A stretch of 64,000 bases of DNA from Dryas octopetala (lineage: Eukaryota > Streptophyta > Magnoliopsida > Rosales > Rosaceae). The position numbers and the translations under genes were made by a program. The notes under the pieces were generated by a model. It saw only the letters and a list, made by a program, of their open reading frames with translations. It made no database searches and was not told the origin of the DNA. Location of the stretch: the NCBI GenBank assembly GCA_963921425.1, contig OY992832.1:26439489-26503488 (forward strand). Direction: 5' to 3'. The stretch's first letter is position 1. Each line of letters opens with the position of its first letter. Shown one piece after another: positions 10,011-19,577 of the stretch.

Positions 10011-11612
10011 ATGGAGGATCCACGTTCGAAGATCACTCCTCCTACCCGTGAGGAAGTATCAAAGATATTGAACAAACAAAAGGGCACACCAAAGGTTATT
10101 CAAAAGCCATTGAGAGTGGTGTCCACTTTTGTTTCATTACAAGGTAGTGATTCTGAAGTGGGACTTGAAAAAGAGAAACAAGAGAAGGAAGTTGAGAAGG
10201 AGGTGCAGCCGAAAAGACCATTGAGTGATTATTCATCTCCAACACTCTTTGCTCAACCTACATGTATAGTCTATCCTCAAGTGGAGGCCGAACAGTTTGA
10301 AATTCAAAGTGGGACAATTAAACTCTTGCCAATTTATTATGGACGTGAGGGTGAAGATCCTTATACGCACATCAAAGAGTTTTATGCTATTTGTGAGATT
10401 GGAAAGCTGAAAGGATTAAGTGATGAACAAAGGAAGTTAAGATTATTTCCATTATCTCTCAAAGAAAAAGCAAAGAGTTGGTTGTATTCCTTGCAAGTCG
10501 CTTCTATAGAATCATGGGAAGATTTGGCATCTAAGTTTCTTAAGAGATTCTATCCAGCTAGTAAGACTACTATTGTGAGGAAGCAGATATTAGGATTTAC
10601 ACAAGAGGAAGATGAAGTTTTTCATGAAAGTTGGGAAAGGTATCAAGAGCTTTTAAATTCGTATCCACATCACAATTTTGCCCCATGGATGCAGATTGAT
10701 TATTTCTACGAGGGTTTAATGGAGCAAGATCGCACTATGGTGGATATGACTTGTGGAGGAGCATTAAAGGAAAGGACTTCTGAAGATGCATGGGCATTGT
10801 TTGACACGTTGGCACTTAATTCTCAGCAGTGGAATAGGAAGAAAAGAACTACGAAAAAATCGGCCATGGAAGTAGAAGTGGCTGAGCTTAAACAGATGAT
10901 GCAGGTTATGATGGCTAATCAGGTTTCAAAATCGTCACAAGAGGTGTTGTGTAGTGAAGTTGAAAGAGTTCACTCTAGGCCGAGTACACCACCACCTGTC
11001 GAGCTAAGAAATACATACTTGGAAGAGATGATTGCTACACTAGCTCATAGTACAACTTCAATGTCTAATGATACAAAATCTTTCATGAACAAAACGGAAG
11101 AGCAGTTGAATACTACAGCTAGAGCTATTTCAAGTTTGGAAGCCCAATTGGAACAAGTGACCTTAACCTTGGATAAAGTGGTAAAGGGTGCACCAATCCA
11201 TGATAAGGCTGAAGCAATAACTACTTTGAGAAGTGGGAGAGTTGTGGACAACAAAGTAGGTACTAATCTGAATCCAAAGAGTGACAAGCAAGATGATGAG
11301 ATTGTGATCTTGGATCCTAAGAAAGCTCAAAAGGATCAAGAGAAGGTTGTGGGAAATCAGGAAGCAAGTGAGGAAGTACAAGAAGAGCCAACAGTCACTT
11401 CAGGAAGTAAGCAAGCCGTGACTGCCCCAGTTATTCCAAGGGCTCCGTTACCATTTCCCCAACGCCATAGGAGGCAATTTAAGGATAATCAAGCTAAGGA
11501 AATCCTGGACATGTTTAAGAAAGTGGAGATCAATATTCCTTTGCTTGATGCCATCCAACAGATTCCTAAGTATGCTAAGTTTTTGAAGGAATTGTACACT
11601 CACAAGAGGTAG
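10011..11612 (+). CDS. gag: E1 Gag polyprotein
   Basis: A 533-residue intact frame starting at the first ATG about 120 nt after the PBS. Residues about 115-245 carry the retrotransposon Gag capsid-like domain of Ty3/gypsy elements (landmarks KEKAKSWLYSL, WEDLASKFLKRFYP, ESWERYQELL). These proteins form the cytoplasmic particle in which reverse transcription occurs. N-terminal residues 45-75 are lysine/glutamate rich. Residues 300-430 are low complexity with coiled-coil character. No CCHC zinc knuckle is seen, as is common in Athila-like Gag. The frame ends at TAG 11610-11612, but homology continues directly into the protease in the same frame. The stop is therefore either a nonsense mutation in a fused gag-pol or a readthrough site; mutation is likelier because pol is otherwise broken. 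Confidence 0.93.
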   Translation: MEDPRSKITPPTREEVSKILNKQKGTPKVIQKPLRVVSTFVSLQGSDSEVGLEKEKQEKEVEKEVQPKRPLSDYSSPTLFAQPTCIVYPQVEAEQFEIQSGTIKLLPIYYGREGEDPYTHIKEFYAICEIGKLKGLSDEQRKLRLFPLSLKEKAKSWLYSLQVASIESWEDLASKFLKRFYPASKTTIVRKQILGFTQEEDEVFHESWERYQELLNSYPHHNFAPWMQIDYFYEGLMEQDRTMVDMTCGGALKERTSEDAWALFDTLALNSQQWNRKKRTTKKSAMEVEVAELKQMMQVMMANQVSKSSQEVLCSEVERVHSRPSTPPPVELRNTYLEEMIATLAHSTTSMSNDTKSFMNKTEEQLNTTARAISSLEAQLEQVTLTLDKVVKGAPIHDKAEAITTLRSGRVVDNKVGTNLNPKSDKQDDEIVILDPKKAQKDQEKVVGNQEASEEVQEEPTVTSGSKQAVTAPVIPRAPLPFPQRHRRQFKDNQAKEILDMFKKVEINIPLLDAIQQIPKYAKFLKELYTHKR

Positions 11613-12380
11613 TTCAAGGAACATGAGCAGGTTGCTCTAAGTGAAGAGGTGAGTGCTGTATTGTTAAGGAAGTTGCCACCTAAGTTGAAAGATCCTGGCA
11701 GTTTCCCAATTCCATGTGTTGTTGGGAATCACAAGTTTGAGAAGGCATTGTTGGACCTTGGAGCAAGTATCAACTTGATGCCTATTCAGTTTTTGAGGAG
11801 ATTGGCCTAGGAGAGCTTAAACTGACAAGTGTTACACTCCAATTGGCTGATCGTTCTGTGAAAGTTCCTAAAGGTATAGTTGAAGATGTATTGGTTAAAG
11901 TTGCTGATTTGATTATGCCTGTAGATTTCGTAATCCTAGAGATGGAAGATACGCCACGAATGGGTAATGAGTTACCAATTATCCTTGGAAGACCATTTAT
12001 GGCCACAGCCAACACCAAGATAGATGTGAGTAATGGGAAGTTGTCAATGACAGTTCTTGGTGAAACGGTGGAATTTGATGCATTTGAAGCTATGAGGTAT
12101 CCAAAAGAGAAAGTAGATTGTTTGAGAATAGACTCCATAGACCCGATGGTGAAAGAAATGATTAAAACGAGTTTTGTTGAAGATCCGCTGGAGGCCACCC
12201 TAGTGTTAGCCGAACCAAGCTCCCCAATTGGAGTGACTGAAGAAGTGCAAGCTTTATTTGATGAGAACCGGCCTCATATAGGTAGGTGGTCTAACCAATT
12301 TGAAACTTTGATTTCTACTAAGGATAAGCCATTACCTTCAATTGTGCAACCACCCAAGTTAGAATTAAAGCCGTTACCTG
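11613..12380 (+). pseudogene. E1 aspartic protease region (broken)
   Basis: Retropepsin-like protease of the Pol polyprotein, which would cleave Gag-Pol in the particle. The catalytic segment reads DLGASIN with Asp at 11754-11756, the usual Athila form of the D-S/T-G motif. The second hallmark, ILGRPF, is at about 11984-11998. The first part is in the gag frame and stays open after TAG 11610 until TAG 11808-11810. A one-base deletion near 11781-11786 moves the rest into the next frame, open from 11843 (or earlier) to 12694. The protein cannot be made in one piece. Confidence 0.9.
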
Positions 12381-13660
12381 AGCACTTGAAATATGCATAC
12401 TTGGGGAAAGATGAGACTTTGCCTGTGATAATTGCATCAAACTTGAGTAAAAGTGAGGAAGAAAGACTTTTAAAGCTATTGCAAGAGCATAGGTTGGCAT
12501 TGGGATGGACCATAGCTGATATCAAAGGCATTTCACCGACAGTTTGCATGCATAGGATACTTCTCGAGGAGGAATCTAAACCAACCCGTGATGCTCAGAG
12601 ACGATTGAATCCAACTCTAAAGAAAGTTGTTCGTAATGAGGTAATCAAGTTGTTAGATGTTGGAATCATTTATCCGATTAGTGATTCAAAGTGAGTTAGT
12701 CCTGTTCAAGTTGCCGAAAAAGAGTGGGATTACTGTGGTAAAAAATGAGGAGAACGAGTTGGTGCCACAAAGAACACAAACTGGTTGGCGTGTGTGTATT
12801 GATTATAGGAAGCTGGACACTGCCACAAGGAAGGACCATTTTCCCTTGCCATTCATTGATCAAATGTTAGAAAGGTTGGTTGGTCATAGTCATTACTGTT
12901 TCTTGGATGGGTATAGTGGCTACAATCAAATCTCAATTGCACCCGAAGATCAAGAGAAGACGACTTTCACATGCCCTTTTGGTACGTTTGCTTATCGAAG
13001 AATGCCCTTTGGATTGTGCAATGCCCCAGCTACATTCCAAAGATGCATGATGTCTATCTTCTCTGATATGGTGGAGCGTATCATTGAGGTATTCATGGAT
13101 GATTTTTCCGTTTTTGGCTCTTCTTTTGATTCATGTCTTGAAAATTTAGAAAAAGTATTGAAAAGATGTCAAGAGGCAAATCTAGTGTTGAATTGGGAGA
13201 AATGCCATTTTATGGTGCAACAAGGAATAGTTCTTGGTCATGTGATCTCGAAGGATGGAATACAAGTTGACAAGGCCAAGATTGATGTGATACAAAGGTT
13301 GCCGCACCCTACAAGTGTTAAGGAAGTGAGAAGTTTTCTTGGACATGCTGGATTTTATAGGAGGTTCATTAAAGATTTTTCAAAGATTTCGAGGCCTCTC
13401 TGCAGTCTATTGCAGAAAGACGTGAGTTTTGAGTTCGACAAGGATTTTGTGGATGCATTCAATAAGCTGAAGAAATTGCTCACATCCGCGCCTATTATCA
13501 TGCCACCTGATTGGAGTTTGTCGTTTGAGCTGATGTGTGATGCAAGTGATTATGCCATTGGAGCTGTCCTAGGTCAAAGAGTGAACAAGTTACCGCATGT
13601 GATCTACTATGCGAGTAGGACGCTCAATGATGCTCAGTTGAATTACTCTACCATTGAAAA
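12381..13660 (+). pseudogene. E1 reverse transcriptase (broken)
   Basis: Ty3/gypsy RT that would copy the genomic RNA to cDNA. Landmarks are CIDYRKL, DHFPLPFIDQMLERL, FGLCNAPATFQRCM and the active-site FMDD (13092-13103, the YxDD equivalent), followed by the thumb and connection (FLGHAGFYRRFI). The upstream piece ends at TGA 12692-12694, where the related fragment at 40441-40443 has TGG (Trp). A small deletion near 12708-12716 then shifts the frame; the catalytic core is open from there to about 13665. All catalytic aspartates remain, so decay is by stop and frameshift, not by loss of motifs. Confidence 0.93.
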
Positions 13661-13935
13661 GGAGGCTCGCAGTGATCTTTGCATTAGAAAAATTCCGAAG
13701 CTACTTGATTGGCTCGAAAATCACCATTTACACCGATCATGCAGCTCTCAAGTACTTGTTAAATAAGAAAGATGCTAAGCCAAGATTGATTCGATGGACT
13801 CTGCTTCTTCAAGAATTCGATATTGAGATCAAGAATAAGAAGGGATGTGAAAATGTAGTAGCTGACCATCTGAGCCGTTTAGTTAATGAAGATCAAGCTG
13901 AGGAGGACGTGTTGCCCTTGGAGAGTCATTTCCAG
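13500..13935 (+). pseudogene. E1 RNase H domain (frameshifted)
   Basis: RNase H that removes the RNA strand during reverse transcription. The first part (CDASDYAIGAVLG, then STIEKE) is in the RT frame. The frame shifts near 13664-13675, and the remainder ([20 protein letters not shown], then [11 protein letters not shown]) is open from 13654 to about 13986 in another frame. DAS, the glutamate of IEKE and TDHA are the expected catalytic acids. A further shift near 13920-13928 separates it from integrase. Confidence 0.9.
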
Positions 13936-15224
13936 ACGAGCAGTTATTTGTTGTTGCTGACGCACTTCCATGGTATGCTGACATAGCGAATTATTTGGTG
14001 AGCGGAGTAATGCCTGAAGGTTTTACAATTCCACAAAGGAAGAAATTTCTACATGATACAAGACAGTATGTGTGGGATGATCCGTACTTGTTCAAATTTG
14101 GAGCTGACCAATTGATATGCCGGTGTGTACCTGAGAGTGAGCAAAGGGGGATCATTGAAATGTGCCATGGTGGAGGAACAAAGACAGCTTACAAGGTTCT
14201 CCAATCAGGTTTCTTCTGGCCTTCCATATTTCATAATTGCCATAAATTCTATAAAGCATGTGATAGATGTCAAAGAATGGGGAACATTTCTGCGCGAAAT
14301 CAAATGCCTTTGAATGTGATGCTTGAAGTTGAAATTTTTGATGTTTGGGGCATTGATTTCATGGGATCATTCCCCTCTTCGTTTGGTTTTGAATACATCT
14401 TGGTTGGAGTTGATTATCTGTCTAAATGGGTGGAAGCGATAGCAACAAGAACTAATGATGCTCGGATTGTTATTAGTTTTATCAAGAATAACATTTTAGC
14501 AAGGTTTGGGACACCAAGGGTAATCATTAGCGATGGAGGTTCGCATTTTTGTAATAAGTTGTTCACAGCATTGATGACGAAGTATAGGGTGAACCACAAG
14601 GTTGCTACTCCATATCATCCCCAAACAAGTGGCCAAGTTGAGATTTCCAATCGTGAGATCAAGCACATTCTCGAGAGGACAGTTAACATGAATCGGAAGG
14701 ATTGGTCAACCAAGTTGAATGATGCTTTATGGACATATCGCACCGCCTACAAGACACCCATTGGTATGTCACCTTTCCGGTTGGTCTATGGGAAAGCATG
14801 TCATTTACTAGTTGAGCTTGAGCACAAGGCCTATTGGGCAATCAAGAAATTCAATTTTGATCTGAAACCCGCTGGTGAGAGGAGGATGTTGCAACTTAGT
14901 GAATTGGAGGAGATTCGACATTTTGCTTATGAGAATGCTAAGCTGTACAAGGAGAGAACAAAAAGATACCATGACAAGAAGCTCGTGCCAAAGGAATTTA
15001 TAGTTGGTGATAAAGTACTACTTTACAACACGAGATTACGTCTTTTTCCAGGCAAGCTTAAGTCAAGATGGAATGGACCCTATGAAGTTATCCATGTTTA
15101 CCCATACGGTGCGGTGGACATAAGAAACTTAAAGAATGGAACGGTGTTCAAGGTGAATGGCCATCATCTCAAGCCTTATATAGATTCGAACTTCGACTCC
15201 CGCCTGGAGGAAGTTTACTATTAG
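13936..15224 (+). pseudogene. E1 integrase region
   Basis: Integrase that would join cDNA to the genome. The frame is open from about 13930 to TAG 15222-15224. Counting from 13995, the catalytic triad is D121 (GIDFMG), D180 (ISDGGSHF) and E216 (GQVEISN), giving exactly the D-35-E spacing of gypsy integrases. A C-terminal segment of about 120 residues ([32 protein letters not shown]) follows. No chromodomain is present, which fits Athila/Tat. The N-terminal HHCC zinc finger keeps CDRC but is shortened near 14165-14175, where one of the two histidines has been lost. Depends on upstream frames that are broken, so it is a pseudogene. Confidence 0.92.
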
Positions 15225-16228
15225 AGAACGGTCATTACGTCTGGCTGAAGACGTCAAACTTAGCGCTTCTTGGGAGGCAACCCAAGTGATGGAGGAAAAG
15301 AAGTTTGGGGGAGGTGTATGTGCTTGTCGACCTAATCGCGTCAAAGGGAAGTCCTAACCCTACTCTTTCCATGTTTTACTCGTTTGTTCTGATTTCTCCC
15401 ATGCTTTTATGTTAATTGCATTATTTTATTATTTAAAACATTGGGGACAATGTTTCATTTAAGTTTGGGGGGAAAGGAAATTTCATTCATTTTTGTTTTT
15501 TGATTTCTAGGGTTTCTTTTTAAATAAAAAAATAAAAAATTTTAGTTTTGTTTTCAATTAGGGTGACAAACCCATATCAAAATGCAATCATCTAAGTGTC
15601 ATTACATCTTGGTGAGGTCATTGATCCTTAGAACTTTATTGCAACATTGTTTTTAAAACAAAGTTTTTGAGTCTTTTAGTTTTAGAGTCCCCAACAAGTC
15701 TATGAATTGTTTATAGCCATTGAAAAGCATGTTTAGCATTCATTATATAGGTTATGTGTTCTTGTTTTTCTAATGTTGTTTCATAACCTATTTCATGATT
15801 CTTTGTAATTAAGCCTTGTTTTCATAAGCTTAAGTTGTGATTTGCATGACTAGAGATACATATACATGATAGAGGAGACTTATATGACCTAAGTGAGCTA
15901 TTGAGCCTTGTACTTCAATTCTTGAGTGTATTTATACTTACTCCAATCCTTTCTTGTCATTTAAGTCGTTGTTTGATCTCATTATCATTCTTTTGTTCAA
16001 ATGCTTGAAATGCACCTGATTTGAATCATTGAACTCGAACTTTTCTCTTACTCTATGCAAAACATGTCTATAACTACATGGATCTTAGGAGATGATTTTA
16101 GGCCTTGTTTGTGTTACCTAGAGCCAAAAGCCAACCCTTTGTAATTTATCCCTAGTAACCCCTTTGAGCCTTATAGCCTTTTCTTTGTAAACCACATTAC
16201 ATACCTAACCCTAAGTTTGGGGGAGTTA
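15225..16228 (+). other. E1 3' non-coding region, part 1
   Basis: About 1 kb without a credible ORF between integrase and the nested solo LTR. It carries the GGGAGGCAACCC signature near 15271, a perfect small hairpin (15436-15455), the purine tract AAGTTTGGGGGG at about 15461, and a second AAGTTTGGGGG at 16213-16223. Athila elements often carry an env-like ORF here; none can be seen. Confidence 0.75.
15436..15475 (+). other. conserved hairpin plus internal polypurine tract
   Basis: Arms AAACATTG (15436-15443) and CAATGTTT (15448-15455) pair perfectly around GGGA. After TCATTT comes AAGTTTGGGGGGAAAGG. The same layout, with a compensatory base-pair change, is in E2 (26272-26308) and E3 (61934-61970). 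Confidence 0.6.
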
Positions 16229-16233
16229 CACCC

Positions 16234-18644
16234 TGATGAGTGTTCATTTTACGCTATTTTATGATACTAACTCCCTAACCTAGAGTGTTAGAACTCGATC
16301 TTTTTGTGTCTGTTGTCTTGTTTTTGTGTTTTTAGGTCGAATGAAGCATAAATAGGAAATAGGAGCAAATGGAGCCGTTTTGGGACATTTCCTGGTCAAA
16401 CTAGGAAAATGGGTCAATTCCTGGTCAAACCAGGAAAAGAGCTGAAATCCTAATCAAATGAGGATTCCTAGTCACACTAGGAAACATCAAGTCCAGAACC
16501 ATCATTGTCGAGCCAGAAATGAGAAATCCTGATTGGAACAGGAATTCCTGGTTGAACTAGGAAACCTAACCCTACTAGGGGAAGAAGTCCTAATGACACT
16601 AGGAGACTCCAGGGACAATATGGTCATTACGAGAAGTCAAAATGGATAAGGAATCTTTCATTTACAAGAAATCCTAGTTGGACTAGGAAAGGTTGGTCAA
16701 AGTCAACTCAATCAAGTCAAGGTTCCAGAAGCTTCTAGAAGGTGGTGGACATCCATGGAATCAGATGGAGGAATGAATTCGAATCCAAGAGGGAGAGAGG
16801 GGTAAAATTGGAAGTCAAAGTCAATGGTCAAGGGTCAACCATATCATGTCATGAAGTCAATTGGGCTTTGGGCCTAAGTGAAGTCGAAATCCACAAGAAT
16901 GGTGAGGTGGCAGCCCATGCATGCATGTGCATGCCATGCAAGCCATGCACCAACTCTAGAGCCCAAGCCATGCAAGCCATGCATCCTTAAAGCCCATCAC
17001 GCCACTTGCTTGTTGCATCCAGCCCATGTTCTTTTAAAGGAAACCCTAGCCCATCACGCGTACAAAGAGAAAGCCCAAGGAATCCTAGCTGAAAAAGAAG
17101 TCAAAACCCTGGAAAATAGAGCACCAATTTCGACAGCAATTCTGTAATTCTCCAGAACGAATCAGGTAGCATGCCATATATGGTTGGAAAGATATGGATG
17201 TTAGCTTCGCAGGGAATTTTACGAATTTCGATTCCGAGTTTTCTAGCTCAAGATATGGTCATTTTAGTGGAGGTAGCGCAGCAGTTCCGCGAGCAGAAAA
17301 CGAAGTTATGCCCAAAAAGAGCCCAAATCAGCCCAAGGCCCATGTTTGGCCGAAAATTATAAGTCTTGGTGTGCAAGGAATGCAGTTATCCCACATTGAA
17401 GAGAAAGAGAAATCTCAGCCCCACTCTCCTCTATAAATACATCTTTATAACTCAAAGGTGCTCCTCTCTGAAATTTCAGAAACCCTAGCCTCCTTTCTCT
17501 CTCTTTCTTTTCTCACGCACCCTAGGAACCTTAGCAGCCCCCATTATTTCTCTTCTCTTGCCGCAGCCACCATCATCTCTCTTATTTTATTTTTCTGCTG
17601 AACCAAAGGAGAAGGAAGACGTCAAGCCACTGCCACCTTGTGCCGCTGCTGCCACCTTGTGCCGCCGCTGCTGCCACCTTGTGCCGCCGCTGCTGCCACT
17701 CTCTAGGAATGTTCTTTTATTTTTGTTTTGGAATTCTTATTTCTTTTGTTTGATTCTAGTTTTTAATTGTTTTGTTTAATTAGTTTGCTTTCCAACATGG
17801 ATTGGAAATTTATTTATATTATTCAGATTTTCTTTTCTGTTTTAATTATTCTATCTTGCATGTTAATTGTAGGTTGATTAATGGATTTGCATGCTTTAAC
17901 AAATCGTTTATCCGTCTCTTGGTCTGTTAGTTTAATGTTTGCATGTATTAAATTTCCACTATCTATTAGAACCCGTCACTAGTTGTTTGTATCCTTTGAC
18001 TGGCCACCTTAGGGTAATTGCATCTAGTTTATTTGTTAGGTTTAGCTGTGAAATAGTCAAAGACACTAAACCACAAGTAACAAGGGAATAAGGGATTATT
18101 CTTGGTAGTGGGGTTGGGCGATCTCTATAAGGAAATAGTCAAAGCTTATATGTTGTGCATGTTTGACGTTCTCATAAAACTTAATGACTTCTGCATGGGT
18201 AACAGCTGCCTTAGCTTGAACTAGGGAACATGTAGGTTAACTGGCTAAGGAAGGCCCAATAAGCTCTTAGTTTATGCATTAGGAGAACAATTGCGAGAAA
18301 GTAACTAGCCAAACCTTTTTAGCAGTCAAACTTTAATATGTTGTGTTCAAATTAACTGAAATTAGCCTTGGATGGTTATTGCATGCTTATCTGATTTGAA
18401 ACTGAAAACTTAACATTGCAAGATAGAATAAAGGGTGTGTGCGTGTGGTGATGTGTGAGTGTGTTCCATCTTTCCAAAACCCCTCATTTAGTTCTTCTAT
18501 TGATTAATTGATTTGTTGTGTATTAACCATTCCCTGTGGGATCGACCTCGTGCTTGTACGCTTTGCTACTGATGCGATTCGTGCACTTGCGAGTATACTT
18601 GGAATGAAATAGATGTTTATTTTGTTCTAAGAAAACATTCAACA
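16234..18644 (+). mobile_element. solo LTR, group A, nested in E1
   Basis: A 2411-bp LTR from TGATGAGTG to CATTCAACA with perfect CACCC duplications at 16229-16233 and 18645-18649. It is the clearest full-length A LTR in the window. It contains two palindromes (16418-16436, 16465-16483), a CArG box (17174-17183), a TATA box (17432-17439), a GCC-rich minisatellite (about 17625-17700), a GT-rich tract (about 18434-18470) and the U5 signature near 18539. No internal domain. Confidence 0.95.
17432..17439 (+). promoter_or_regulatory. TATA box of nested A LTR
   Basis: TATAAATA about 1.2 kb into the LTR, followed by a CT-rich leader. Equivalent sequences occur in the other A LTRs, where the usual form in minus orientation is TATTTATA. 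Confidence 0.65.
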
Positions 18645-18649
18645 CACCC

Positions 18650-19564
18650 CTACCCTGTTTACCTTTTATCTATGGTTTTGTATTAATTTTATGGCTTTGA
18701 GGTTGAAAATAAATGTGAAATATAGCTTGAAAGCAAAAGAAAAAGAAATGTGCTGAAAAGAGTGTATGCCGTACCCAAGAGAAATTGAAAAAGAAGAGTT
18801 TGGAAAAAAAAAAAAAAAAAAAAGAGAAAGAAGGGACGGTTTCAAAAGAAAAGAAAAATGATGATGAAAGGTACTCAAATATCCAAAGCTCAAGCTATGA
18901 AGTGCAAGTATGCAAGGTATGCCTGTAAAGTGTTATTCTGTGTTGCAAAACCATAGTTTGTAGCCTTTGTATTATCCTTTCATTTCAATATCGTATCCTT
19001 ACCACAAGCCTACGTACAACCTTAGTAAAGCCCTATTTGATTTTAAGGGAAATGTAGTTCCTAATGTGGAGTCTAGATGAAAGAGAAGCCTATGGTGATT
19101 GATTCTATTTCAAGTATGTTGATATTCCTTTCATGAGATCATTGCTTCCTTCTAAATGTGCCTTTCTTTCATGCCAATATGTGAGCTATTTGTTTTTGTT
19201 TACATAAATTCTCTCACATATAATTTTGAGTGCACAATTCAACCCAATTTCTGAGTGCTTTATTGTTGAGAGTATGCCTTAGTGAGGATTGGGGTTGAAT
19301 CTATGTTGTTTATGTTGATTTAGTCTTGTTTATCTAACACTTGAGTTTATGTCAAGGATGGGCTATATGTTTTACAATAGAGGAGTGAAGTATGTTGTTG
19401 AAGCATTATTAGAATTAGAAGATTAAATAACCTATATACCTTGCTTTGCTATGATTATTGGTGGCTAATCTCATGAAATCATTTGTTGGGAAAGTTTGTT
19501 GGGTTTAGTTGAGTCAGTTTTGAGTCTTTTCTTTATTTTGTTTGCTCGAGGTCTAGCAAAGTCT
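18650..19564 (+). other. E1 3' non-coding region, part 2
   Basis: Continuation of the E1 internal region after the nested LTR, with no ORF of substance. It has a purine tract with a run of 20 A (about 18804-18823) followed by GGGACGGTTTCAAAAG. That string is conserved in reverse complement in E2 (about 25250) and E3 (about 60975), so this stretch is homologous in all three elements. A small hairpin TTTGCT/AGCAAA lies at 19541-19560. Confidence 0.75.
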
Positions 19565-19577
19565 AAGTTTGGGGGTG
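19565..19577 (+). other. polypurine tract of E1
   Basis: AAGTTTGGGGGTG directly abuts the TG of the 3' LTR, the position where plus-strand DNA synthesis is primed. It is identical in E2 and E3. Confidence 0.88.

Noticed and set aside
16204..16212. AACCCTAA strings as interstitial telomere repeats
   Set aside because: Only single units occur (also AAACCCTAG in LTR leaders), never in tandem. They are telo-box-like at most.
15225..19577. An envelope-like gene between integrase and the 3' LTR of E1
   Set aside because: No ORF with signal peptide or membrane segment is open here, even allowing for frameshifts. The region is AT-rich and shared with the non-coding E2 and E3.
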